Shown here piece by piece: positions 18,875-27,952 of a DNA stretch of 64,000 bases. Below the pieces are notes generated by a model. That model was not told the origin of the DNA, ran no database searches, and saw nothing but the letters and a program-made list of their open reading frames with translations. The DNA comes from Ruminococcaceae bacterium UBA7101. GTDB taxonomy: Bacteria > Bacillota > Clostridia > Oscillospirales > Acutalibacteraceae. Numbering within the stretch: the first letter of the stretch is position 1; each line of letters starts with the position of its first letter. Made by a program: the position numbers and the translations under genes. The stretch covers positions 26,943 to 90,942 of the forward strand of contig DKYL01000038.1 in assembly GCA_002493325.1 (NCBI GenBank), given 5' to 3'.

Positions 18875-19909
18875 TTATATTTTTGATATTATTGACATGA
18901 TTAATTCAAGTGCACAATAAGCCACAACGGGACTGAATATGCTTGTTCCGCCCAGCTTGCTCAGATACAGCTTTCTCATATCCGACTGATTCAGATCTGC
19001 CTGAGGCGCAAACATATTGTTCTGAACAATGATACTGCTGCCGTCATTCAGATTTTCGTCAACCTTTCTGATTACATTCAAAACCTTTGACCTGTAAAAG
19101 CTGTCTGCAAACAGTGCAACCACTATACCTATAACAACTGTAACCGCACCAAGTATCAGATACATCGGCATAACCGCTTCGGTAAGCTTTAACAGCTCCT
19201 CAGGCGGATTGGATGTCAACGCCATTATATCCTCACGTGTTTTTGCGTGTGACATAACAAAGTTCATAACTGCACTCATCGGTTCCAAATAAATACCATT
19301 CACAATAAGACTGGCAATTAAGCTTGCTGCCAAAGCCACAAAACCCTCTTTATACATTTTTCTGAAAAACAGATAGTAAGGTCCGAAAATAAAGCCCGCC
19401 CAGTTCCATGAAATCTTTTTATTTTTAACAAACTTGGGTATAAACCTTGACGTATTTGATTTTACGGTTATTGCAACATCTTCAACACTTACGCCGTCAA
19501 TTAACGTATCATTTTCAGCATATTGCCCTGCATTATCAGAAAATCCTGTATTAAAAACAGGGTTGAATTTTCCGTAAACAGGATTTGACTGTCTTTCACC
19601 GCAATGACTGCAAAACGGGGCTGATTTGTCAATCTGTGCTCCGCAGGAGCTGCAAACCGTTTTTTCGCTGCCGCTGTTCTGCTGCGGCTTCTCCTCAGAA
19701 GCACTGTCCGTCTGCTGCTCAGAAAATTTCTTCTGCTCAGCACGGTAATCAAAACCTTCCCTGTGCTTTTCTTTATTGGCACAGTGACCAAGCTGATTAT
19801 AACACGCTCTGTGGTGAGGCGTTGCACAATGGGGACATATTACTATATCATCACTTTCATTGAAAAGTTTGTCACAAACGGGACACCTTTCATCATTGTG
19901 AAAAATCAT
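18875..19909 (-). CDS. membrane protein with RING-like and zinc-ribbon N-terminus and DUF2628-like region
   Basis: 344 residues. Residues 9-46 form a RING-like treble of Cys/His pairs (CPVC, CPHC, HHRAC, HCANKEKH), followed by a Ser/Gln-rich linker and a zinc ribbon at about 84-105 (CSSCGAQ and FCSHCGERQ). A segment WNWAGFIFGPYYLFFRKMYKEG at about 168-190 is typical of DUF2628 membrane proteins, followed by three hydrophobic helices. Function unknown; the zinc modules suggest protein binding. It precedes galU by 23 bases. Confidence 0.8.
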   Translation of the reverse strand: MIFHNDERCPVCDKLFNESDDIVICPHCATPHHRACYNQLGHCANKEKHREGFDYRAEQKKFSEQQTDSASEEKPQQNSGSEKTVCSSCGAQIDKSAPFCSHCGERQSNPVYGKFNPVFNTGFSDNAGQYAENDTLIDGVSVEDVAITVKSNTSRFIPKFVKNKKISWNWAGFIFGPYYLFFRKMYKEGFVALAASLIASLIVNGIYLEPMSAVMNFVMSHAKTREDIMALTSNPPEELLKLTEAVMPMYLILGAVTVVIGIVVALFADSFYRSKVLNVIRKVDENLNDGSSIIVQNNMFAPQADLNQSDMRKLYLSKLGGTSIFSPVVAYCALELIMSIISKI

Positions 19910-20007
19910 TTCATTACCCTTTCACTATTAAATTAGAAATATTATACAATATGTTAGCATAATAAATCAATGATTTAATTAAAATATTATTAACTGATTT
20001 TTAAATA

Positions 20008-20036
20008 TTGCATTGTCTGGTAAATTTGTATATAAT
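20008..20036 (+). promoter_or_regulatory. promoter of prfB
   Basis: TTGCAT (20008-20013), a 17-base spacer and TATAAT (20031-20036), about 40 bases before the prfB ATG. Confidence 0.7.
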
Positions 20037-20074
20037 AATGTGATATTAATAAATAATTTATACGGAGAAATAAT

Positions 20075-21196
20075 ATGATTGAGTATGAGGAATTAAAGCA
20101 GAGATTAACAGGTTCTGAAAAAACAATCACAAATTTAAAGGAAGCATTGGCAATTGACAGTCTTATAAAGGAAATTGCCGAGCTTGAGGAGCTCAGCGCT
20201 GCACCTGATTTCTGGGATGATATGGAAAAAAGCCAAAAAACCATGCAGAAAATCGGTTCTCTTAAAGCCAAGGTTGCTTCATATGAAAATGTAAAAAATG
20301 ATTATGAGGATGCTCTGGTTATGATTGAGCTTGCTGATGAAGAAGAGGATGCCGACCTGCTTGAGGATTGCACAGCCTCTGTCAGCGATATTGAAAAAAG
20401 ACTTGAAAATCTTACACTGTCAACACTTTTAAGCGGTGAATTTGATAACAAAAATGCCCTGCTCACCTTTCACGCAGGTGCAGGCGGAACGGAGGCTCAG
20501 GACTGGGCTGAAATGCTTTTCAGAATGTACAACCGCTGGGGTGAAAGACACGGCTACAAGGTGTCAACGCTTGATTATCTTGACGGTGATGTTGCAGGCG
20601 TCAAAAGTGCAACCATTCTTGTTGAGGGCGAAAATGCCTACGGCTATTTAAAGGGAGAAATGGGTATTCACAGACTTGTCAGAGTATCCCCCTTTGACTC
20701 GTCAGGCAGACGTCATACCTCCTTTGCATCACTTGAGGTTATGCCTGAAATTGACGATGATGTGAATGTTGAAATCCGTGAAGAGGATATTAAAATGGAT
20801 GTTTACAGAGCATCGGGTGCAGGCGGTCAGAAGGTTAACAAAACCTCATCTGCGGTTCGCCTTACCCACGTTCCCACAGGCATTGTAGTGTCCTGTCAGA
20901 TAGAACGAAGCCAGCACCAGAACCGCGAGGTTGCAATGCGTATGCTCAAATCAAAGCTTGTTGAAATCAAGGAAAGAGAAAATCTGGAAAGAATTGAGGA
21001 CATCAAGGGCGACCAGAAGGAAATTGCATGGGGAAGCCAGATCCGTTCCTATGTTTTTATGCCTTACACAATGGCTAAGGATCACAGAACGGGCTTTGAA
21101 ATGGGTAATATAACCGCTGTTATGGACGGTGATATTGACGGCTTCATCAATGCATATTTAAAAATGAAATCCGTTGAAGGAGCTGAAAATCAATAA
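20075..21196 (+). CDS. prfB: peptide chain release factor 2
   Basis: 373 residues; terminates translation at UGA and UAA. Seen: PDFWDD near residue 45, AGGTEAQDWAEMLFRMY, the UGA/UAA-recognising SPF tripeptide in RVSPFDSSGRRHTSFAS, and GGQ in RASGAGGQKVNKTSSAVRLTH. The frame runs open from ATG through the region where most bacteria have the in-frame UGA and CUUUGA slip site, so there is no programmed frameshift here. AGGAG is replaced by GGAGA seven bases before ATG. The stop overlaps the next start (TAATG). Confidence 0.96.
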   Translation: MIEYEELKQRLTGSEKTITNLKEALAIDSLIKEIAELEELSAAPDFWDDMEKSQKTMQKIGSLKAKVASYENVKNDYEDALVMIELADEEEDADLLEDCTASVSDIEKRLENLTLSTLLSGEFDNKNALLTFHAGAGGTEAQDWAEMLFRMYNRWGERHGYKVSTLDYLDGDVAGVKSATILVEGENAYGYLKGEMGIHRLVRVSPFDSSGRRHTSFASLEVMPEIDDDVNVEIREEDIKMDVYRASGAGGQKVNKTSSAVRLTHVPTGIVVSCQIERSQHQNREVAMRMLKSKLVEIKERENLERIEDIKGDQKEIAWGSQIRSYVFMPYTMAKDHRTGFEMGNITAVMDGDIDGFINAYLKMKSVEGAENQ

Positions 21197-21927
21197 TGCT
21201 GATTTTAGCCGGTATTGCAACACCCTACGGCTTTACATTAAGACTGATTATTGCAATTGCCCTCGGTCTTATTGTGGGTCTTGAACGACAGTGGACCAGA
21301 CATCAGGCAGGAATATTAACCAATGTTATTGTGTGCGTAGGTGCTTATGCTTATACTGCCTTTTCATATATAAATGCCGATGGTTCTGTTGATAAAACAC
21401 GAATTGCGGCACAAGTTGTCTGCGGCATCGGCTTTCTCGGTGCAGGTCTGATTATACGTGACGGAACGAACATACGCGGACTTTCCACCGCTGCAACCAT
21501 ATGGGCAACCGCTGCAATCGGTATTTTATGCACGGTTGATGATATTTTTTATTCTGTGATTGTGGCTGTTGCAATTGTTTTTCTGCATCTTATTCTGCAC
21601 CCGCTGTCTTCATTTATTGACAAAAGGCGTCATTATAATAAAGATAAGGAAAAAGCACGCAACATTGAATGCCTTTATAAAATTTCAATAAGCTGTATTG
21701 AGGACTTTGAGATTGACATCCGTTCTCATCTGATAAAAACAATCAGGGAGAAAAATGATGTTTTGCTTCATAATCTTGAAAGCGTCGGCACAGATGATGA
21801 CAACAAAATCAAAATCCGTGCATATATAACAACAGTCAAGCGAAACGATGATCTTGTCGAAAGCATTATGGCAAGCATAGCCAGAGATGAGGGAATTATT
21901 TCTGCAGGATGGAAAATCAACAATTAA
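21196..21927 (+). CDS. MgtC/SapB family membrane protein
   Basis: 243 residues. Four to five N-terminal helices carry the MgtC signature GLIVGLERQWTRHQAGILTN, VCGIGFLGAGLIIRDG and RGLSTAATIWATAAIG; the C-terminal 100 residues form an ACT-like regulatory domain (EDFEIDIRSHLIKTIRE). MgtC proteins affect magnesium or ATP-synthase homeostasis in other bacteria; the role in Clostridia is unclear. It shares one base with the prfB stop and ends just before the terminator at 21941. Confidence 0.9.
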   Translation: MLILAGIATPYGFTLRLIIAIALGLIVGLERQWTRHQAGILTNVIVCVGAYAYTAFSYINADGSVDKTRIAAQVVCGIGFLGAGLIIRDGTNIRGLSTAATIWATAAIGILCTVDDIFYSVIVAVAIVFLHLILHPLSSFIDKRRHYNKDKEKARNIECLYKISISCIEDFEIDIRSHLIKTIREKNDVLLHNLESVGTDDDNKIKIRAYITTVKRNDDLVESIMASIARDEGIISAGWKINN

Positions 21928-21940
21928 TTACCACAAATAT

Positions 21941-21981
21941 AAAATCCCCCTTTGACAATACTAAGTCAAGGGGGATTTTTT
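21941..21981 (+). terminator. terminator whose 3' arm contains the pdaA ribosome site
   Basis: AAAATCCCCC-T-TTGAC (21941-21956) pairs with GTCAAGGGGGATTTT (from 21966), one bulged T, loop about 8 bases, ending in six T. The AGGGGG of the 3' arm lies 7 to 8 bases before the next ATG and is its only visible Shine-Dalgarno sequence. Confidence 0.85.
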
Positions 21982-22821
21982 ATGAAAAAAATAATTATTG
22001 CTGCTATGTGTGCAGTACTTCTTTTAGCAGGCTGCACCGCAAATAAAGAGGAGGCTACAACACAGCCTGAATCAAAACCGTCTGAAAGCAAAACAAATGT
22101 TGCCGACACAACGGTTGAAGCAACGGGAGTAGGAAACAAATTTTACAGCACTGAAAAGGTTGTATGGGGACCGGGACGTGCAGACAATCACCAACGCCCC
22201 ACAGACCCTGTCAATCTTCAGGAAAGCTATGGCGACCTTGGCAGCCAGTTCATTATGAGCGATGACAAATTCATTTGTCTTACCTTTGATGAGGGTTATG
22301 AAAACGGCTATACACCTGCTATATTAGATACATTAAAAGAAAAAGGTGTAAAGGCAATTTTCTTTGTAACCTATGATTTTGTCAAAGACAATCCTGCACT
22401 TATTGAGCGTATGATTGATGAAGGTCACATCATCGGCAATCACACCTACCGTCATTACACAATGGATGAGGTAAGCGAGGCAGATGCAACAGAGGAAATC
22501 GTTTTTCTTGACAAATATATGAAGGAAAACTTCAAGTACCGTATGACACTGTTCAGATTTCCTAAGGGTGAATTCAGCGAAAACACACTTGCACTTGCCA
22601 ACAGCCTCGGCTATAAAAGCATATTCTGGTCCTTTGCCTATGCAGACTGGGATACCGAAAATGTTGTTGACAAGGAAGAAGCCTTCAATACAATCACATC
22701 ACACACCCACAACGGCGAAATCATGCTTCTGCACGCTGTGAGTCAGACAAATGCTGAAATTCTGGGTGACGTAATTGACGAAATCAGAAACCAAGGTTAC
22801 GAATTTACAGTGGAAGTTTAG
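21982..22821 (+). CDS. pdaA: PdaA-like delta-lactam-biosynthetic de-N-acetylase lipoprotein
   Basis: 279 residues. A lipoprotein signal MKKIIIAAMCAVLLLAGC gives a lipobox with Cys18; an acidic, Thr-rich linker follows, then a polysaccharide deacetylase (CE4) domain with CLTFDEGYENGYTPAIL (the TFDEGY variant typical of PdaA), GNHTYRHYTM, FRFPKGEFSENTL, and MLLHAVS. PdaA removes acetyl from muramic acid for cortex muramic-delta-lactam, needed for spore germination. The ATG at 21982 was chosen by the lipoprotein signal. Its ribosome site lies within a terminator stem. Confidence 0.88.
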   Translation: MKKIIIAAMCAVLLLAGCTANKEEATTQPESKPSESKTNVADTTVEATGVGNKFYSTEKVVWGPGRADNHQRPTDPVNLQESYGDLGSQFIMSDDKFICLTFDEGYENGYTPAILDTLKEKGVKAIFFVTYDFVKDNPALIERMIDEGHIIGNHTYRHYTMDEVSEADATEEIVFLDKYMKENFKYRMTLFRFPKGEFSENTLALANSLGYKSIFWSFAYADWDTENVVDKEEAFNTITSHTHNGEIMLLHAVSQTNAEILGDVIDEIRNQGYEFTVEV

Positions 22822-22877
22822 TTATTTAATATCCGATAAATTTTTTTAAAATTTTTTATTAATTTTGTGATTTGCTA

Positions 22878-22906
22878 TTGTTATCACTTTCGCTATATTA
22901 TATAAT
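22878..22906 (+). promoter_or_regulatory. promoter of the mre operon
   Basis: TTGTTA (22878-22883) and TATAAT (22901-22906) with a 17-base spacer, 75 bases before mreB. Confidence 0.65.
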
Positions 22907-22980
22907 AAGATTAATATTAATATAATGGATTAATTTGCAGATTTTTATAATTATCCATTTTGAAAGTGAGATTTTTAACT

Positions 22981-23961
22981 ATGCTTTTTTCGCGTGATAT
23001 CGGCATTGACTTAGGCACCTCAAATACTTTGGTAGCCGACAGAAAAGGTCGAATTTTAATAAATGAGCCAAGCGTTGTGGCTGTGGATGTAAAAACAAAA
23101 AGAGTTGTTGCCACAGGCAATCAGGCAAAGCAGATGATAGGCAGAACACCGGGTTCAATCATTGCCGTTAAGCCATTGAACTACGGTGTTATTGCCGATT
23201 TTGATATGACCTCGGATATGCTCAGGAGCTTTATTTACCGCTCCAGCAAACGAAATCTGTTTACAAGAACAAGGGTTGTTATTTCAATCCCAAGCAATGT
23301 AACAGAGGTTGAAAGACGTGCTGTTGAGGATGCTGTGCGTTCCGCAGGTGCGCAGGATGTTGAGCTTATTGAGGAGTCAATGGCGGCTGCTCTTGGTGCA
23401 GGGCTTCCTGTTTTTGAAGCAACAGGCTCCATGGTTGTCAATATCGGCGGCGGAACCTGTGATGTTGCCGTGCTCAGCCTTGGCGGAGTTGCTGCCAGCA
23501 AGAGCATTAAGGTTGGCGGCGATGCCTTTGACGAGGCAATCGTATTACATATGAAGGACAAGCACGATCTGCTTATCGGCAGCAATACGGCTGAAGACAT
23601 CAAGCTGAAAATAGGATCGGCAAATATTTATGACGGCGAGGCTGCTATGGAGGTTAAGGGAAGAAACCTTACCAACGGTCTGCCTAAGAGTGTGGAGATT
23701 ACATCTGCAGAGGTACGTGAGGTATTGAGCGTGCCTGTTAACGATATTTTGAATGCTATCAAGGAAACACTTGAATTAACACTGCCTGAGCTTGCGGCTG
23801 ATATTATTGACAAGGGTATCTATTTAACAGGCGGTGCCTGCCAGCTAAGAGGACTTGCTGACCTTATTTCCAAAGAAACAGGTATAGCAGTCCACATTCC
23901 CGAAAAGCCAACCGAATGTGTGGCGCTCGGAACATCCATTAAACTCAGAAGGGCTATGTGA
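22981..23961 (+). CDS. mreB: rod shape-determining actin homologue MreB
   Basis: 326 residues. Actin-fold phosphate loops IGIDLGTSNTLV at the N-terminus and NIGGGTCDVAVLS in the middle, and adenosine-binding GIYLTGGACQLRGL near the C-terminus. It forms filaments that direct the wall elongation machinery at the cytoplasmic membrane. Start 22981 gives MLFSRDIGIDLG, the normal N-terminus; the TTG seven codons earlier is rejected. First gene of mreB-mreC-mreD-PBP2, with mreC overlapping its stop. Confidence 0.96.
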   Translation: MLFSRDIGIDLGTSNTLVADRKGRILINEPSVVAVDVKTKRVVATGNQAKQMIGRTPGSIIAVKPLNYGVIADFDMTSDMLRSFIYRSSKRNLFTRTRVVISIPSNVTEVERRAVEDAVRSAGAQDVELIEESMAAALGAGLPVFEATGSMVVNIGGGTCDVAVLSLGGVAASKSIKVGGDAFDEAIVLHMKDKHDLLIGSNTAEDIKLKIGSANIYDGEAAMEVKGRNLTNGLPKSVEITSAEVREVLSVPVNDILNAIKETLELTLPELAADIIDKGIYLTGGACQLRGLADLISKETGIAVHIPEKPTECVALGTSIKLRRAM

Positions 23962-23963
23962 TT

Positions 23964-24812
23964 ATGAAACACGTATTTAAAAGTGTCGGCTTCAGAATAA
24001 CCGTTTCTGTTATCGCTCTTCTGCTTGTGGGTATGTTTCTGTGTGCTGCCAACGGTCACAGTGAAAGTGCACAGTCAACGGTTATAGGTACAATTTTTAC
24101 CCCTGCTCACTGGGTTGCAGATAAAATTTCCGACGGCATAGGCAGAGTGACAAACAGTGCCAAGGGCAATGCAGAATATGACAAAAAAATCGACGAACTG
24201 CAGAATCAGCTTGGCGAGCTGCAGAATCAGCTTTCCGACTACGAAAATCTTAAGGAACAAAACGAGCTTTACAAGGAGGCTCTTGAGCTTAAGGAAGAAA
24301 ACAGCGAATTTGAATTTACCGAAGCAAGCGTTATCGGCAGGGACAGTGCGAATCCCTACTGCACCTTCACAATCAACAAAGGAACGCTTAACGATGTAAA
24401 TGACGGATATGCAGTCGTTTACGGCAAATATCTTATCGGTGTTGTTAAAAAGGCTTATCCGACTTACAGTGTTATCAGCACCATCATTGACCCTGATTTC
24501 AGCGTATCGGCATTTGACATAAACACCAAAGAGTTAAGCTATGTTACAGGCGATGCAAAGCTTGCCGAAAACGGAAACTGTAAATTTGAAAACCTGGACT
24601 CAGCAACAAAGATTACATACGGCTCAATCATCACAACAGCAGGCATAAGCGGTACCATACCGAGAGGAATTGTTATCGGAACAGTAAGAGAAATCAATGA
24701 CGAGGCAACAAACATTTCAACCTACGCCGTTATTGAGCCGGGATGCGATATTAAAAAAATCGACAAATGTCTGATACTCACAAATTACAATATTGAGAGT
24801 GAGGGCAACTGA
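23964..24812 (+). CDS. mreC: rod shape-determining protein MreC
   Basis: 282 residues. One N-terminal membrane helix (about residues 10-28), a coiled coil at about 72-110 (DELQNQLGELQNQLSDYENL) and the extracytoplasmic beta-barrel domain with SVIGRDSANPYCTFTINKG and GTIPRGIVIGTVREI. MreC links MreB to PBP2 outside the membrane. Either the ATG at 23964 or the GTG at 23958 could start; AGAAGGG lies 10 bases before the ATG and 4 before the GTG. It overlaps mreD by one base. Confidence 0.94.
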   Translation: MKHVFKSVGFRITVSVIALLLVGMFLCAANGHSESAQSTVIGTIFTPAHWVADKISDGIGRVTNSAKGNAEYDKKIDELQNQLGELQNQLSDYENLKEQNELYKEALELKEENSEFEFTEASVIGRDSANPYCTFTINKGTLNDVNDGYAVVYGKYLIGVVKKAYPTYSVISTIIDPDFSVSAFDINTKELSYVTGDAKLAENGNCKFENLDSATKITYGSIITTAGISGTIPRGIVIGTVREINDEATNISTYAVIEPGCDIKKIDKCLILTNYNIESEGN

Positions 24813-25339
24813 TGGATTTAACAAGAAAGCAAAAAACAACTAAATATATTTGCTGCTGTCTTTTGATTCTGCTGGCTGATTTACTGCAGAATGTTTCAGG
24901 CTTACTGCCCGAAATCGGCGGTGCAAGATGCTTTCTGCTCATTCCTGCCGTTGTTATTCTTTCTTTCGGCGAGGATGAAATAAAGGCTGCCCTGCTGGGG
25001 CTGTTCGCAGGCTTGCTGTGGGATATGTCATCAGCGGTGCATATGGGCTTCAACTGCATTTTTTTCAGCATTGTATGCTTTACTGCCGCAGCACTTGTAA
25101 GCCATCTGATTCGTGACACCTTTATTACCAATATGCTTGTTTCGGTAACGGCAATTATTCTATACTGCCTGACCTACTGGCTTTGCTTCATTGTTATTAA
25201 AGGGGTTGAGGGCGGCGAAGGCACTTTATTAAGCTTTTATCTGCCCTGTGCAGTTTACACAGCAGTAATCACACCTATTGTATATATAATCTATAAACCA
25301 ATCAAGAAAAGGCTAAAAAACCAGAAAGCCGAAAAATAG
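24812..25339 (+). CDS. mreD: rod shape-determining membrane protein MreD
   Basis: 175 residues with about five hydrophobic helices. Seen: RCFLLIPAVVILSFGEDE, a conserved central LFAGLLWDMSS (family GLLxD motif) and a polar lysine-rich C-terminus. MreD completes the MreBCD elongasome core. Its start overlaps the mreC stop (TGATGG) and it is 19 bases before the PBP2 gene. Confidence 0.88.
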   Translation: MDLTRKQKTTKYICCCLLILLADLLQNVSGLLPEIGGARCFLLIPAVVILSFGEDEIKAALLGLFAGLLWDMSSAVHMGFNCIFFSIVCFTAAALVSHLIRDTFITNMLVSVTAIILYCLTYWLCFIVIKGVEGGEGTLLSFYLPCAVYTAVITPIVYIIYKPIKKRLKNQKAEK

Positions 25340-25358
25340 AAAATAAAGGAGGTCAAAT

Positions 25359-27377
25359 ATGAAAAGCAGATTTAAAAGCGGCAGAAGTATCATTGCAATT
25401 GTGCTTATGCTTGCAGTTGTATTCGGCTTTGCCTGTGACCTCTTTATGATACAGATTCGTGATAATAAAAAATATCTGGAACAAAACAGCGGTGCAAAAA
25501 CCTATGTTGTACCCATTGAGCCTGCCCGCGGTGAAATTGTCGACCGCAACGGCAACACCCTTGTTACAAACAGACAGGGTAATTCAATTGTGCTCAATGC
25601 GGTTTATTTTCCCGACGGCAAGGATAATGAAAAAAGAAATTTAATTATTTACAACCTCATAAGACTGTTTGAAAAAAACGGTGAGGAGTATGTGCAGAAT
25701 CTTCCGCTGAGATATAACCGCAACGGTGAAATCGTATTTTACGGCGAAGAAAAGGATATTGACACAATGAAAAGTGCCGATATGCTCAATCTTCAGCATT
25801 ATGCCACTGCACAGAACTGCTATGATGCGGTTATTGAAAAATATGAAATCAACGGCTATGACAAGGAAATGACCCTTAAAATTGCCAATATCAGATATGA
25901 GCTGACAAAGCTTCTTTTCTCCTATGAAAATCCTGTTACAATAGCTGATGATGTAAGCAGCGAAACCGTAGCACAGATTAAAGAGGATAAAACAACCTAT
26001 ACAGGTGCAGATGTTCAGGTGGTTGCTTACCGTGAATATGTTGACTCTACCATTGCTCCGCACATTCTCGGCACTGTAAGAAAAATCAATGCAGAGGAAT
26101 ATAAGGAAAATAAGGACAAGGGCTACTCAATAACCGACCAGATAGGCGAGTCGGGTATTGAGCAGGCTATGGAAAGTGAGCTGAAAGGCAAGCCGGGCGA
26201 GCTTACAATAACCATTGATAAAAACGGAAACACAACTGAAGAGGTAACCAAAAAGCCCATTCAGGGAAACACCGTAGTTCTTACAATTGACAGGGATTTG
26301 CAGGTGCTTTCTCAGAACAAGCTTAAAGAGGTTTGTGATAAGGTTGATTCTTATTCATCAGCAGGTGCAGTTGTTGTGGAAGACTGTAACAGCGGTGAAA
26401 TCTATGCCGCTTCATCCTACCCCACATTTGATTTAAAGGATTATTATGACAAATATGATGAGCTTGCCAAAGACAGACGAAATCCTTTATGGAGCAGATT
26501 TGCTTTAGGTACATATGCACCCGGTTCAACCTTTAAGCCCGTTACTGCCTGTGCGGCACTTGAAGAGGGCGTTATAACATCCGATACAACCCATGTATGT
26601 GTGGGTGAACAGGAATTCTTCGGTCAGCCATTCAAATGTCTTCACGGCAATGCACACGGAACAGAAAATGTAAGGCTTGCCCTCAAGGATTCCTGCAATA
26701 TGTTCTTCTACAATGTTGCACTTGATACAGGTATAAATAAAATTGACGAGTACGCCGATTCTTTCGGTCTTGGTCAGAAAACAGGTGTTGAAATAGCAGA
26801 GTCAAAAGGAGTTCTTTCCACCCCTGAAAACAAAGAAAAAGCAGGCGGTGTATGGCGAATCGGTGACACTATGCTTACAGCCATCGGTATGAGTGACAAC
26901 CTGTTCACTCCCCTGCAGCTTGCAAATTACTGTGCAACACTTGCAAACGGCGGCACAAGATATGAAATGAGATTTGTAAAATCTGTTATATCAGGCTCAA
27001 CAGGTGTTGTTAATGATAAAAGCAGCACGGTTGCCGAAACACTTGATTTAAGCCAGTCAACACTTGATAACGTATATCAGGGTATGAGAATGGTTGCAAC
27101 AAGCGGCGGACCAAGCGAAATTTATGACAGGCTGAGCACCCCTGTTGCCTGCAAAACAGGTACATCCGAGGTTGATGTTAACGGTGTTAGAAGGAACAAC
27201 GGTTTCCTGATCACCTATGCACCCTACAATAATCCGGAAATTTCCGTTTCATCCGTTGTCGAGCTTGCAGGTTCGGGTAGTGAAACTGCTGAAATAACAT
27301 CTGAAATTATTAAATACTGGTATCAGAACAACACCGATGCCAAAGACAATCAAAAGGTCGGAACAATTTTGTACTGA
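25359..27377 (+). CDS. mrdA: elongasome transpeptidase, penicillin-binding protein 2
   Basis: 672 residues, class B PBP. An N-terminal membrane helix (about 10-28) is followed by the dimerisation domain with ARGEIVDRNGNTLVTN and the transpeptidase domain with active-site Ser in APGSTFKPV (SxxK), KDSCNMFFYN (SxN) and the KTGT motif in VACKTGTSEV. The protein cross-links peptidoglycan during side-wall growth. It is the end of the mre operon. AAAGGAGG precedes the ATG. Confidence 0.94.
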   Translation: MKSRFKSGRSIIAIVLMLAVVFGFACDLFMIQIRDNKKYLEQNSGAKTYVVPIEPARGEIVDRNGNTLVTNRQGNSIVLNAVYFPDGKDNEKRNLIIYNLIRLFEKNGEEYVQNLPLRYNRNGEIVFYGEEKDIDTMKSADMLNLQHYATAQNCYDAVIEKYEINGYDKEMTLKIANIRYELTKLLFSYENPVTIADDVSSETVAQIKEDKTTYTGADVQVVAYREYVDSTIAPHILGTVRKINAEEYKENKDKGYSITDQIGESGIEQAMESELKGKPGELTITIDKNGNTTEEVTKKPIQGNTVVLTIDRDLQVLSQNKLKEVCDKVDSYSSAGAVVVEDCNSGEIYAASSYPTFDLKDYYDKYDELAKDRRNPLWSRFALGTYAPGSTFKPVTACAALEEGVITSDTTHVCVGEQEFFGQPFKCLHGNAHGTENVRLALKDSCNMFFYNVALDTGINKIDEYADSFGLGQKTGVEIAESKGVLSTPENKEKAGGVWRIGDTMLTAIGMSDNLFTPLQLANYCATLANGGTRYEMRFVKSVISGSTGVVNDKSSTVAETLDLSQSTLDNVYQGMRMVATSGGPSEIYDRLSTPVACKTGTSEVDVNGVRRNNGFLITYAPYNNPEISVSSVVELAGSGSETAEITSEIIKYWYQNNTDAKDNQKVGTILY

Positions 27378-27478
27378 TACACAAATAATTATTGAACAGT
27401 CTAATAATTTATGATAATATATTAAAAAGAATTTTTAGATTATAATAATGATATTCTTAAATAACGGAGGTATCATCT

Positions 27479-27895
27479 ATGAATATAGCACTTATAGCAC
27501 ACGATGCAAAAAAGGAACTTTTAGTGCAGTTCTGCATCGCTTACTGCGGAATAATCTGCCGCCACGAGGTTTGTGCAACAGGCACAACAGGCAAGCTGGT
27601 GAGCGAAGCAACAGGCTTAAAAATCAACTGCTTTTTAGCAGGCAGCCAGGGCGGCGGTCAGCAGATTGCAAGCCGTATTGCCTGCAATGAAATTGATTTG
27701 CTGATTTTCTTCAGAGATCCCCTTTCACCAAAGCCCCATGAGCCTAATGACAATGACCTGCTGCGTTTATGCGATGTTCATAACATCCCCTTTGCTACAA
27801 ACATTGCAACAGCCGAGGCTCTGATAAGAGGTGTTGAGCGCGGTGATTTTGAGTGGAGGGAAATTGTTAATCCCAGATATAATCCATCTAAATAA
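27479..27895 (+). CDS. mgsA: methylglyoxal synthase
   Basis: 138 residues; turns dihydroxyacetone phosphate into methylglyoxal, relieving phosphosugar accumulation. Seen: [30 protein letters not shown] (phosphate loop), [15 protein letters not shown] (catalytic Asp of the family corresponds to the [16 protein letters not shown] loop) and [14 protein letters not shown] with the catalytic Asp and His. In the loop, GSQGGGQQI replaces the more usual GPLGGDQQI. A strong GGAGG lies upstream. It follows the mre operon by 100 bases and may have its own promoter. Confidence 0.94.
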   Translation: MNIALIAHDAKKELLVQFCIAYCGIICRHEVCATGTTGKLVSEATGLKINCFLAGSQGGGQQIASRIACNEIDLLIFFRDPLSPKPHEPNDNDLLRLCDVHNIPFATNIATAEALIRGVERGDFEWREIVNPRYNPSK

Positions 27896-27902
27896 ACAGA
27901 TA

Positions 27903-27937
27903 ATGGGTGAACCGATACTGTTCACCCGATTTTGATA
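27903..27937 (+). terminator. possible terminator after mgsA
   Basis: GGGTGAAC and GTTCACCC form an 8-bp perfect stem with a 7-base loop, followed by GATTTTGAT, a modest T run. It lies between mgsA and hisS. Confidence 0.55.
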
Positions 27938-27952
27938 TAGCGAGGTATATTT

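Noticed and set aside
20075..20200. Programmed frameshift in prfB
   Set aside because: The reading frame is continuous and no CTTTGAC slip sequence is present.
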